Assembly: GCF_008805035.1 (NCBI RefSeq)
Contig: NZ_CP038019.1
Coordinates: 1-39,819 of the forward strand
Source: Eikenella exigua
GTDB lineage: Bacteria; Pseudomonadota; Gammaproteobacteria; Burkholderiales; Neisseriaceae
Direction of reading: 5' to 3'
Length of the DNA: 39,819 nt
The notes below the pieces were generated by a model. It ran no database searches. It saw nothing but the letters and a program-made list of their open reading frames with translations, and was not told where the DNA came from. A program made the translations under genes and the position numbers. Positions 31,396 to 38,166 of the stretch are shown here, piece by piece. How positions within the stretch are numbered: position 1 is the first letter of the stretch; each line of letters begins with the position of its first letter.

Positions 31396-31709
31396 TTGTA
31401 TCTAGCCCCTTGGGTTGCGGAGTTATTGCGGAAGGGTGTGGCTCTCGGTGGGTAATAGCTTTTGTATTTGGTAATGGCACGTAAGCCAACGAAACGCAGT
31501 AATGGGTCGTATTTGGCCAAGCGGCGCAGTAGGTACAGTGCCAGTACCCAGAAAACCAGACCGATGATGGCGGCATATAAATTTTGCGAGGCTACTACCA
31601 ACACAAAGGTCAGCAGCATCGACATTTGCACCATTTCCCGGTCGCCACCTAGGAAAAGGTTGGGTCGGTTTGCCACGCGACGGATTGGAATGGTTCGGAT
31701 CGGTCTCAT
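31392..31709 (-). CDS. trbD: TrbD, VirB3-type inner-membrane protein
   Basis: The 105-aa protein has the VirB3 form: IPIRRVANRPNLFLGGDREMV at the start, then a hairpin of hydrophobic residues (MSMLLTFVLVVAS and IGLVFWVLALYLLRRLA), and KYDPLLRFV. It works with TrbE (VirB4) in pilus assembly. The length matches RP4 TrbD (103 aa). Confidence 0.93.
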   Translation of the reverse strand: MRPIRTIPIRRVANRPNLFLGGDREMVQMSMLLTFVLVVASQNLYAAIIGLVFWVLALYLLRRLAKYDPLLRFVGLRAITKYKSYYPPRATPFRNNSATQGARYK

Positions 31710-31730
31710 GCCGATGCCTCCTGTGTCGAA

Positions 31731-32126
31731 TTAAGAATGGGGAGAGTAGGTATATCCGAGGGGAGTCGCAGTCGGTGAAGCTTGGGCAGAAACGGTTATT
31801 TCGGCACCTGAGTCGAACAGATTAGTCATCAAGTTTTGGGCACCGACCAGCAGGGACATCACCAAGACGATAAAAATCAATGACCGGAAGAACGCATTCA
31901 ATTCACCGCCGAAAATCAATACTGCACCGGCCACCACAATGCCGATAATGGAAACGGAAAAAGCGACAGGGCCAGTCACCGATTGACGCAGTTTGGTCAG
32001 CCAACCTTCATACGGTAGGCCGCCCCCTTGTGCGGCCGAAGCGAAAGCCGATTGGGTAAACAACAGAAGCAGAACGGTAAAAACGAGCAACATGAATAAG
32101 TATTGGCGAGACAGAGTTAATTTCAT
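31731..32126 (-). CDS. trbC: TrbC, cyclic conjugative pilin precursor (VirB2 type)
   Basis: The 131-aa prepilin has a long signal (residues 1-29, ending AFA) and two membrane helices (LPYEGWLTKLRQSVTGPVA then IIGIVVAGAVLIFGG; AFFRSLIFIVLVMSLLVGA). In RP4, TrbC is cut to a 78-residue piece (Ser37-Gly114) and closed head-to-tail by TraF, which removes AEIA. Here a signal cut before Ser30 and the site Gly107|AEIT give exactly 78 residues. The C-terminal tail of 24 aa would be lost. The gene is separated from trbB by about 100 bases. Confidence 0.95.
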   Translation of the reverse strand: MKLTLSRQYLFMLLVFTVLLLLFTQSAFASAAQGGGLPYEGWLTKLRQSVTGPVAFSVSIIGIVVAGAVLIFGGELNAFFRSLIFIVLVMSLLVGAQNLMTNLFDSGAEITVSAQASPTATPLGYTYSPHS

Positions 32127-32225
32127 AGTAAAACCTTTATATTTTTATAAGTGGGGAAAATAAAGTGGAAACGCGCAGTGAAAGTTAATCATTCGGTCGG
32201 TGGTATGTTAAATGCCTCCTTGGGG

Positions 32226-33224
32226 TTATAAATACTCAAAATCAAACGACTTATCGTGATGATTATAACCGCTAATTTTGATGATTTCTCGGATTTTCCT
32301 CCCGGTGTTTCGGTCTTTTGAAATAAAAACGATGATGTTCACGACTTGGGCAATCAGTTGCCGGATTTCGGTAGGGTGGAATGGGTTGCGAGTAATCAAC
32401 CCTTCCAATCTCTCCAGGCCCAGTACCGCCGAGTTGGCGTGTACTGTGGCTACCCCGCCCGGGTGACCGGTATTCCAAGTATCCAGCAGGTCCAATGCTT
32501 CAGCACCACGGACTTCACCCACGACAATGCGATCTGGACGAAAACGCAGGGCGGTCCGCACCAGTTTGGTCAAATCTGCCGCCATCGTGGTATAGACATG
32601 CACCTTGTTGGGCGAGTCACAACGGATTTCACCGGTATCTTCCGAAATATAAATACGTTCGTTTGGGTGTTGATCGGTCATTTCCCGGATGATGCCGTTG
32701 ACTAAGGTGGTTTTACCGGAACCGGTACCGCCGATAACCAAAATATTGCTTTTATCGGTTATCGCCTGTTGGATTATCGACTTTTGCTGTTCGGTCATGA
32801 TGTCGTTGGCCACATACTCGTCCAATGTAAATACCCGATTGGGTCGTTTACGGATGGTGAAGGACGGGGTAGTGGTGACCGGCGGCATGATGCCGGTAAA
32901 ACGGCTGCCGTCAATCGGGAACTGACTTTCTAAGATGGGATCGGCTTCATTGACAGTTTTGTTGTAATAGCCGGCAATGGTTTTGATGACGCTTTCCGCG
33001 CGACTGGAATTGAAGCGTTTGCTCATTTCCGGGTCATAGACCATGTCCTGACCCTGTTCTTCCCAGAAGATCGATGATGAGCCATCTTCATTGGGATTAC
33101 ACATCACTTCCAACAGGTTGGGATTCAGGAATTTCTGTAAAAATTCCTGACCCAGATCCCGTTTCAATTTTTCAAGCGCCCTACCCTTTCGGCTGGCGAC
33201 GCTGTCTTCTTGATGATCATTCAT
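32226..33224 (-). CDS. trbB: TrbB, VirB11-type secretion ATPase
   Basis: The 332-aa protein is the first gene of the trb operon. Walker A is GGTGSGKTTL (about residues 163-172) and RIYISEDTGEIRCD, LRFRPDRIVVGEVRGAEALDLLDTWNTGHPGGVATVHAN carry the Asp and His boxes of VirB11. It forms hexameric rings at the cytoplasmic side and energises pilus production and transport with TrbE and TraG. The length fits RP4 TrbB (320 aa). AAGGGAA precedes the ATG by nine bases. A promoter with a perfect -10 lies upstream at 33,245-33,273. Confidence 0.97.
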   Translation of the reverse strand: MNDHQEDSVASRKGRALEKLKRDLGQEFLQKFLNPNLLEVMCNPNEDGSSSIFWEEQGQDMVYDPEMSKRFNSSRAESVIKTIAGYYNKTVNEADPILESQFPIDGSRFTGIMPPVTTTPSFTIRKRPNRVFTLDEYVANDIMTEQQKSIIQQAITDKSNILVIGGTGSGKTTLVNGIIREMTDQHPNERIYISEDTGEIRCDSPNKVHVYTTMAADLTKLVRTALRFRPDRIVVGEVRGAEALDLLDTWNTGHPGGVATVHANSAVLGLERLEGLITRNPFHPTEIRQLIAQVVNIIVFISKDRNTGRKIREIIKISGYNHHDKSFDFEYL

Positions 33225-33244
33225 AAAGCATTTTCCCTTGGTGT

Positions 33245-33273
33245 ATTATACAATACGATATAATGAAGTGTAA
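33245..33273 (-). promoter_or_regulatory. trbB (trb operon) promoter
   Basis: On the minus strand TTACAC (33,273-33,268), a 17-base spacer and TATAAT (33,250-33,245) precede trbB by 21 bases. ATTATA/TATAAT (33,245-33,250 and 33,258-33,263) make an inverted repeat over the -10, a possible operator. No KorB site was found in this gap, so control by TrbA is more likely. Confidence 0.75.
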
Positions 33274-33309
33274 AAGAATTTGAACCAAGCCTTAACGAAT
33301 AGGCAAAAA

Positions 33310-33339
33310 AATACCCATTTTGTTGTAAAATGGGGTATT
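33310..33339 (-). terminator. Terminator after trbA
   Basis: AATACCCATTTT (33,310-33,321) pairs with AAAATGGGGTATT (33,327-33,339; one extra G). Read on the minus strand it is followed by TTTTTTTGCC. It separates trbA from the trb operon. Confidence 0.85.
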
Positions 33340-33367
33340 ATTCTTGCATTCAGCAGTTGCGAAAGGG

Positions 33368-33739
33368 CTATTTTTTGCGTTTTAGCTCTTTAATTGCCTC
33401 AGCCCCCCATTTTTTGACGGTAAATGCCCGGTATTTGGGTAGGATAACGGTTACACATTCATAGTTGTCCGGCAATATAGGCATATATTGCCTATCTTTG
33501 GACAACATGGCCAGGTAATCGGCATCCAAGTCATGGTGAGTCAGTAAATAAGGCAACGGTGTTTCCAATGCGGCAGCAATGGAGGCCATGGTTTCTAAAG
33601 TAGGGTTGCCTTGCCCCCGGGTAATTGAGGACAACAGGCTGGCTGATAGCTTAGCTTTGGCAGCTAATTCTTGGTGGGTCATCTTTTTTTCCACAGCCGT
33701 ATTGAGTACGTTGGTGAAAAAGATGTGGTGGTAACTCAT
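33368..33739 (-). CDS. trbA: TrbA, transcriptional regulator of transfer
   Basis: The 123-aa protein has an XRE-type helix-turn-helix near residues 20-55 (MTHQELAAKAKLSASLLSSITRGQGNPTLETMASI) and the C-terminal segment ECVTVILPKYRAFTVKKWGAEA, which is the part shared by IncP TrbA and KorA (VTAVLPEHQAYIVRKWEADA in KorA). IncP TrbA (121 aa) represses the tra and trb promoters. A KorB operator (33,748-33,760) sits just upstream, so KorB should control it. It is divergent from ssb. Confidence 0.93.
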   Translation of the reverse strand: MSYHHIFFTNVLNTAVEKKMTHQELAAKAKLSASLLSSITRGQGNPTLETMASIAAALETPLPYLLTHHDLDADYLAMLSKDRQYMPILPDNYECVTVILPKYRAFTVKKWGAEAIKELKRKK

Positions 33740-33747
33740 GGGGAAAT

Positions 33748-33760
33748 TTTAGCGGCTAAA
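33748..33760. promoter_or_regulatory. KorB operator between trbA and ssb-trfA
   Basis: TTTAGCGGCTAAA is an exact IncP KorB operator, and the palindrome extends four bases on each side. It lies eight bases before the trbA start and 37 before ssb, so it probably represses both divergent promoters, as KorB does at trfA in RP4. Confidence 0.9.
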
Positions 33761-33797
33761 ATTTAATTTCAGTAGTATAACAAACAACGGAGGGTGT

Positions 33798-34184
33798 ATG
33801 AACAAGTTCCTTATTTCTGGCCGAACTACCAAAGACTTGATATTGGAAACGACTGCCCACGGTAAACCGTTTACCGTCCTGACCATAGCTGAAAATTATG
33901 GCTATATAAAAGATGGTCAAAAAGTTGAATCCGTTAATTATTTCAGAATTTTAGCTTACGGCGAACAGGCAAAAAATGCGGTTAAATTCTGCGGCAAGGG
34001 TTCCTACCTGCTGATCGAGGCTCGAATTGAAAATGATAACTACGAAAAAGATGGGCATAAGATCTATAAAGATGCCATGATTGCCAGACGTATCGAATAC
34101 GCGGCCTTGAAAGCCCCGGCCGGCAGCAGCGCAGCAGAAAATCCGCCAGCTTTTACCTATGATCCCGAACAGGAAGTGAAATAA
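33798..34184 (+). CDS. ssb: Single-stranded DNA-binding protein
   Basis: The 128-aa protein starts MNKFLISGRTTKD, after CGGAGGG. It has the OB-fold SSB shape (FTVLTIAENYGYIKDGQKVESVNYFRILAYGEQAKNAVKF; GSYLLIEARIENDNYEKDGHKIY). It lacks the DFDDDIPF-type acidic tip of chromosomal SSB; the end is PAFTYDPEQEVK. It lies before trfA as in RP4 and coats single strands during replication and transfer. The gap to trfA is 80 bases. Confidence 0.94.
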   Translation: MNKFLISGRTTKDLILETTAHGKPFTVLTIAENYGYIKDGQKVESVNYFRILAYGEQAKNAVKFCGKGSYLLIEARIENDNYEKDGHKIYKDAMIARRIEYAALKAPAGSSAAENPPAFTYDPEQEVK

Positions 34185-34264
34185 TACAGGGTTTGTTTAC
34201 CCCAGGGAAAAGCTGTGCCAGGGCAGGATATCTCCCCCTGCCCTATCCAACAAAAGGAAAACTG

Positions 34265-35137
34265 ATGAAAACAGAGAATAAATCCACAACCGACTTGGTA
34301 CAGGCGAGGCAAGAAGAGCATCGCCGGCGCAGCTATTTGCAGGAAAAAGGTATTAACCCAGACGGGGAAATGGTGATTCAAGACCTGTTTGGCCGTACCT
34401 TATTCGGCTCGTCTCATCGCCAGCTGCCCAATGACTTTGCCAGGTCTTGTTTATTCACGGCCCGGCACCCCAAAATCCCGAGGAAAACATTTAGTCGTGC
34501 AAAGTTATTTCATGTTTCAGAGAAAATCGAAATCCTTTATACCGGTATCGAATTACGGTCCATTGACGATGAACTAATTTGGATGCAGCTGGTGGAGTAT
34601 TGCCGCTCCGCCCCATTGGGCGATTATATCGAATTCGATATTAGACAGCTGATTAAAGACATCGGCTGGGGAACTGCCGGAACTTATTATAAAAAAGTCA
34701 GGGAATCCATCAGCCGGATGAAGGCGACAGAAATTTATATCAAAAACAGCAATGCCTTCGGTATCAGCGGAGGACTGTCCCTTATCGGCGATTATGTTGG
34801 ATACGCCAACCAAGACGGACAGCCTACTCGTTATCAAATCAGTATTGATAAAAACTTGATTCTGCTATTTGCGGGAGAGACCTTTACCAATATTCCTTGG
34901 AGTCAATACAAACAGCTGTCGCCCATGGCCAGACGGTTGACCGATTATGTCTTTAGCCATCGGCAACCCAACCCCATCCAAGTCACCACCTTTTTGGCCA
35001 TGTGCGGTAGCGACCAAATCGACTCTCCCTCCAAAACCCAAAATCATAGTGCCAAAAAAGTCTGTGCCGAATTGGTTGATAAACAATTGGTCAAGGCGGC
35101 GTTCGTTCACGATGGCCGGATTATTGTAGAACGTTAA
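34265..35137 (+). CDS. trfA: TrfA, replication initiator
   Basis: ATG 34265 after AAAGGAAAA is the start; an in-frame reading from 34,193 has no site and overlaps intergenic DNA. The 290-aa protein is close in length to RK2 TrfA-33 (285 aa). It shows the Rep winged-helix pattern (LFHVSEKIEILYTGIELRSIDDELIWMQLVEYC; IRQLIKDIGWGTAGTYYKKVRESISRMKATEIYIKN; YQISIDKNLILLFAGE; LSPMARRLTDYVFSHRQP). It should bind the iterons at 35,240-35,607 and recruit host DnaA and DnaB. It is co-transcribed with ssb under KorB control. Confidence 0.95.
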   Translation: MKTENKSTTDLVQARQEEHRRRSYLQEKGINPDGEMVIQDLFGRTLFGSSHRQLPNDFARSCLFTARHPKIPRKTFSRAKLFHVSEKIEILYTGIELRSIDDELIWMQLVEYCRSAPLGDYIEFDIRQLIKDIGWGTAGTYYKKVRESISRMKATEIYIKNSNAFGISGGLSLIGDYVGYANQDGQPTRYQISIDKNLILLFAGETFTNIPWSQYKQLSPMARRLTDYVFSHRQPNPIQVTTFLAMCGSDQIDSPSKTQNHSAKKVCAELVDKQLVKAAFVHDGRIIVER

Positions 35138-35239
35138 CCTCTCTCGGTCTAAAGGCCGGGTTTCTATGACTATCAGCCATATCCTGTCCCCAAGTTCGTT
35201 TCTTAGTGAGGCGTTGGCATTGTGGAAAACTACGCATGG

Positions 35240-35607
35240 TGCGTAATCTTAGCTGCCAAAAAATAGGATGCTGCGTAATCTTAGCTGCCAAAAAACAGGA
35301 AAAACCGGGAAACTGCGTAATCTTAGCTGCCTAGCATCCTAAAACACGGTATTTGCGTAATCTTAGCTGCCCAAATAGGCTGTTTCAGCCGTACGTCATA
35401 TAGGCGAACTAAATGAAAACAAAAAAAGCCGTTAATTTTAGCTAAAGTTATGTGGATAACCTGTGGAAAACTAATAATTCCGCCTAAAATTTAGGCAAAA
35501 AGTGCGTAATCTTAGCTGCCATCTGCGTAATTCTAGCTGCCCTCGCGCGTAATCTTAGCTGCCAATTTGCGTAATCTTAGCTGCCAAACCGCGTAATTTT
35601 ACCTGCC
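35240..35607. other. oriV: oriV: nine 18-bp iterons with DnaA boxes
   Basis: The unit TGCGTAATCTTAGCTGCC starts at 35240, 35272, 35314, 35354, 35503 and 35568. Variants start at 35524 (TGCGTAATTCTAGCTGCC), 35546 (first base C) and 35590 (CGCGTAATTTTACCTGCC). The last five lie 21-22 bases apart, two helical turns, while the first four are 32-42 apart. Between the groups is a perfect DnaA box (TGTGGATAA, 35,451-35,459) and a near match (TGTGGAAAA, 35,462-35,470). TTTAGCTAAA (35,437-35,446) matches the core of the IncP KorA/TrbA operator. The T/A-rich stretch at 35,630-35,690 follows and may melt. Size of unit differs from the RK2 iteron. Confidence 0.93.
35451..35470. promoter_or_regulatory. 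DnaA boxes in oriV
   Basis: TGTGGATAA (35,451-35,459) is the exact complement of the DnaA consensus TTATCCACA. TGTGGAAAA follows at 35,462 and another copy stands at 35,221-35,229, before the first iteron. Confidence 0.8.
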
Positions 35608-35655
35608 TACCCATTTGTAATGCCATGATATGACTAATAAAAAACACCCATTTTT

Positions 35656-35691
35656 TTGCCCTAACCTATTTCTAACCTATATATAACCTAT
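35656..35691 (+). promoter_or_regulatory. Promoter of the helix-turn-helix gene with three TAACCTAT repeats
   Basis: TTGCCC (35,656-35,661), an 18-base spacer and TATATA (35,680-35,685). TAACCTAT starts at 35,662, 35,673 and 35,684, exactly 11 bases apart, one helical turn, so the copies lie on one face of the DNA over the promoter. This looks like an autoregulatory operator, and it also sits at the AT-rich end of oriV. Confidence 0.6.
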
Positions 35692-35730
35692 GTTGCTTCG
35701 CAACTTCACCTAGTCTGTCGGCTTCGCCGA
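35692..35730 (+). other. Two small hairpins in the leader
   Basis: GTTGC-TTC-GCAAC (35,692-35,704) and TCGGC-TTC-GCCGA (35,718-35,730) are perfect stems with the same loop. They begin at the expected transcription start. They may stabilise the mRNA or act at the origin. The stretch 35,731-35,799 shows nothing else. Confidence 0.5.
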
Positions 35731-35799
35731 TTTGGACAACTTCATTATTTGCCTGTCAGCCTACCGGCTGATTTAGATTGTTTTACCCCAAGGGGAAAT

Positions 35800-36171
35800 A
35801 TGGCGCTCATCGAACTTTCTGCATTACTCACACCGTATCAAGCTTATTCCGTCCGGATTTGGGATAAAGAAAACCGACAAAAGGCAGGTTTGCCATCTAG
35901 AGCAGAAACGGCAGCTGACCTAGCTGAGAAAATCCGGCCAGAGTGTTTTTTACCCTTCCCAGAGTGGTCGGTGCCTACCAAGGAAGAAGTCACCGCTTTA
36001 TTGGATATATCCGGTCTGACCCAAAAGCAAGCAGCAACCTTAGTGGGGTTGAAAGATAACAATGGGCGTACTTTTAGGCGGTTCACCATGGGGGAGACCC
36101 CGATAGCTTATGCTTACTGGTTTATCTTATGCCAATATGCAGGCTTATCAAACAATTACAAAAATATTTAG
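35800..36171 (+). CDS. Helix-turn-helix DNA-binding protein upstream of the partition operon
   Basis: ATG 35800 has GGGGAAAT upstream; an in-frame ATG at 35749 has no site. The 123-aa protein has a likely helix-turn-helix with TKEEVTALLDISGLTQKQAATLVGLKDNNGRTFRRFTMGE, near residues 60-105, then IAYAYWFILCQYAGL. This resembles small plasmid regulators. In RP4, korA stands before incC and korB, but the KorA/TrbA C-terminal motif is absent, so it is not KorA by sequence. The TAACCTAT repeats at its own and the incC promoter are plausible binding sites. Confidence 0.75.
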   Translation: MALIELSALLTPYQAYSVRIWDKENRQKAGLPSRAETAADLAEKIRPECFLPFPEWSVPTKEEVTALLDISGLTQKQAATLVGLKDNNGRTFRRFTMGETPIAYAYWFILCQYAGLSNNYKNI

Positions 36172-36173
36172 AT

Positions 36174-36186
36174 TTTAGCGGCTAAA
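36174..36186. promoter_or_regulatory. KorB operator upstream of incC-korB
   Basis: TTTAGCGGCTAAA lies three bases after the stop of the helix-turn-helix gene and just upstream of the incC -35. It should serve as autorepression site and as a possible centromere-like site for the IncC/KorB partition system. Confidence 0.88.
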
Positions 36187-36190
36187 ATTA

Positions 36191-36219
36191 TTGTGCTATA
36201 GGTTATTTTAACCTATAAT
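36191..36219 (+). promoter_or_regulatory. incC-korB promoter with palindromic operator
   Basis: TTGTGC (36,191-36,196), a 17-base spacer and TATAAT (36,214-36,219). The spacer is almost filled by the palindrome TATAGGTTA-TTT-TAACCTATA (36,197-36,217), two inverted TAACCTAT half-sites. Together with the KorB site upstream it suggests dual repression. Confidence 0.78.
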
Positions 36220-36246
36220 ATAGCCATATTTGATATGGAGGTAGCG

Positions 36247-37008
36247 ATGAAAACCATCGTGGTAGCCCAGCAAAAGGGTGGGGTCGGCAAAACAGCACTT
36301 GCGCTACATTTGGCTTGGTTTCTAACCGAGCGTAAGAGCAGCAAAGTGTTATTTATTGATTTAGATACCCAAGGCAATGCGACTTATTCCTTGTCTGGGG
36401 TAAAACAAATTGTCGGTATGGGTAGCGGTAACTTATTTTCGGCTGATTTGACGGTTACCTATGATTTCTCTGATTCTCCCCTGGTGTTACTTCCGGCCGG
36501 CAGTATGCTGGCCAATATCCAAAACCTGTCTTTACAGGAAGCCGCATCTGCCTTTTTGAGTAATTTTAATGCCATTAAGGAAATGGGTTATTTTGATTAC
36601 TGCGTGATTGATACCCCGCCGAGCTTAGGCAATGCTTTGGCCGCCGCATTGATGGCTGCTGATTTTGTGGTGTGCCCGATTGAACCGGAAACTTATAGTA
36701 TCCAAGGTATTGGTCAAATGGCATTAACCATTAATAACATCAAAAAAATCAACAAGAACCTGACCTTTTTGGGATTGTTGCCAAGTAAAGTAGACATGCG
36801 TAATCCACGGCATATCAAACATTTAGCACAGATTAAGAGCCAATACAGTGATTATTTGATTCCGGTATCTATTGGTTTACGCAGCAGCATTGCTGATGCG
36901 GTTGCCTCCAGTGTCCCGGTGTGGCACATCAAAAGGACTGCGGCCCGAAAAGCGGCCAAAGAAGTGAATGCAGTTGCCGAATATATTTTTACAAGAATGC
37001 GAGGTTAA
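36247..37008 (+). CDS. incC: IncC/ParA-type partition ATPase
   Basis: ATG 36247 after GGAGGTAGCG is chosen over ATG 36235, which overlaps that site. The 253-aa protein starts MKTIVVAQQKGGVGKTALALHLAWF, with the deviant Walker A of ParA. LFIDLDTQGNATYSLSG, YCVIDTPPSLGNALAAALMAADFVVCPIEPETYSIQGI and SVPVWHIKRTAARKAAKEV are the later motifs. It lacks the long N-terminal extension with a DNA-binding domain, so it is like the short IncC2 form of RP4. With KorB it distributes plasmid copies. The korB start overlaps its stop. Confidence 0.93.
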   Translation: MKTIVVAQQKGGVGKTALALHLAWFLTERKSSKVLFIDLDTQGNATYSLSGVKQIVGMGSGNLFSADLTVTYDFSDSPLVLLPAGSMLANIQNLSLQEAASAFLSNFNAIKEMGYFDYCVIDTPPSLGNALAAALMAADFVVCPIEPETYSIQGIGQMALTINNIKKINKNLTFLGLLPSKVDMRNPRHIKHLAQIKSQYSDYLIPVSIGLRSSIADAVASSVPVWHIKRTAARKAAKEVNAVAEYIFTRMRG

Positions 37009-37919
37009 TGATGATGAATTTAGACAGCCTGGAAGATTTAAGTTCTTTGTTGAACGCTCCTGCTCCGGTTACCGGGGTTCCCTTATTGCTTAAATTGAGC
37101 CAAATACAGGAAGACCCCAATCAACCCCGGAAAATTTTTGATGAAGAGAAACTGCGAGAGTTGGCGGATAGCATCAAAGTACGTGGTGTAAAAACCCCCA
37201 TTTCCGTGCATGAGGACGAATCAAATCCCGGTTTCTATATCATCAACCACGGATCACGGCGTTACCGGGCATCCATGATGGCTGGAAAAGAGACGATCCC
37301 GGCATATGTCGATGGAGATTACACATTTTTGGATCAACTGGTTGAGAATATCCAACGGGATAATTTAACGCCAAGGGAAACAGCGGATGGCATAGCATTG
37401 ATGCTTAACTCAGGAATGAAAAAAGGCGAAGTAGCCAAAAGACTGGGTAAATCTGCCGCTTTCGTTAGCCAACATGTTGCTTTGTTATCGTTGCCAGAAC
37501 CGGTGGCCGCTGTCTTTAACGCGGGAAAGGTTAGTGATGTGACGGTAGTCAACGAGTTAAATACTTTATATGGGCGGTATCCGGAGGCAGTAGAGGAGTT
37601 GCTACAGAATGAAGATGATATTACTCGTTCCACCATCCGGCATTTCAAGGAGTTTTTAAAAGGGGACCCATCTGCCGAAAAAGAAAGTGAGGCAGTGTCT
37701 GCCCCGGAAATTAACGCCAAGAAAGATAAGCCAGCCGACCCGAAGAAACTGAAAAAAGCGATTGTGCAAGTGATGTATCAAGGACAGCTGGCGCGGTTGA
37801 TTTTGAATAAGCGGGCGCATAATACGGATGAAGTCTGGTTGCAATTTGAGGAATCCGGTGAGCAGGAATCGGTACCGTGTGCTGAGATTTCCAGTATTGT
37901 GGCCGTTATTGAAGGATAA
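37008..37919 (+). CDS. korB: KorB/ParB-type partition and repressor protein
   Basis: Start codons ATG 37008, 37011 and 37014 follow GCGAGG in series; the first overlaps the incC stop (TAATG). The roughly 303-aa protein has the ParB fold: LSQIQEDPNQPRKIFDEEKLRELADSIKVRGVKTPI, NHGSRRYRASMMAGKETIPAY, and the helix-turn-helix KKGEVAKRLGKSAAFVSQHVALLSLP. The C-terminal 57 residues (KKLKKAIVQVMYQGQLARLILNKR…AWL-like VWLQFEESG…SIVAVIEG) match the SH3-like dimerisation domain of RP4 KorB. Five exact KorB-type operators in this plasmid support the call. It is shorter than RP4 KorB (358 aa), lacking much of its acidic linker. Confidence 0.94.
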   Translation: MMMNLDSLEDLSSLLNAPAPVTGVPLLLKLSQIQEDPNQPRKIFDEEKLRELADSIKVRGVKTPISVHEDESNPGFYIINHGSRRYRASMMAGKETIPAYVDGDYTFLDQLVENIQRDNLTPRETADGIALMLNSGMKKGEVAKRLGKSAAFVSQHVALLSLPEPVAAVFNAGKVSDVTVVNELNTLYGRYPEAVEELLQNEDDITRSTIRHFKEFLKGDPSAEKESEAVSAPEINAKKDKPADPKKLKKAIVQVMYQGQLARLILNKRAHNTDEVWLQFEESGEQESVPCAEISSIVAVIEG

Positions 37920-37932
37920 GAAAGGATAAATA

Positions 37933-38157
37933 ATGCAACTGAATGATGAACAGAGACGCGAACTTGAAGAAAATATGAAGCAAACAGACGCCATTTTAGC
38001 GTTGGAGGGATTTGAAAAGACCGAAGAGAGTCGGGCCAGAAATAAAGCTGTTTTAGCTGGTCGCTTTACTCATGAGGAACTGGCTGAATTGATGCTTGCC
38101 TATGCTCAAAAACATAAAACTATTGAAGGATTTAATCAAAGTATGGGAATAGATTAA
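37933..38157 (+). CDS. VbhA-like Fic antitoxin (second pair)
   Basis: The 74-aa protein is close to VbhA: a helix with DAILALEGFEKTEESRARNKAVLAGRFTHEELAELMLAYAQ. The glutamate and glycine of the [S/T]xxxE[G/N] motif are present, but the first position is Ile in place of Ser/Thr, so inhibition may be weakened or use another contact. AAAGGATAA precedes ATG 37933. The fic gene follows nine bases later and overlaps nothing. It lies between korB and the KfrB-fused Fic, a stable place in the backbone. Confidence 0.8.
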   Translation: MQLNDEQRRELEENMKQTDAILALEGFEKTEESRARNKAVLAGRFTHEELAELMLAYAQKHKTIEGFNQSMGID

Positions 38158-38166
38158 GGAAGTATT

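Noticed and set aside
35240..35607. CRISPR-like regular repeats
   Set aside because: The units are direct 18-bp iterons with short irregular gaps, next to trfA and DnaA boxes, with no cas genes.
35800..36171. Calling this gene korA from its position before incC
   Set aside because: It lacks the C-terminal ILPxxxAxxVxKW segment shared by KorA and TrbA, which is found instead in the gene at 33,368-33,739.
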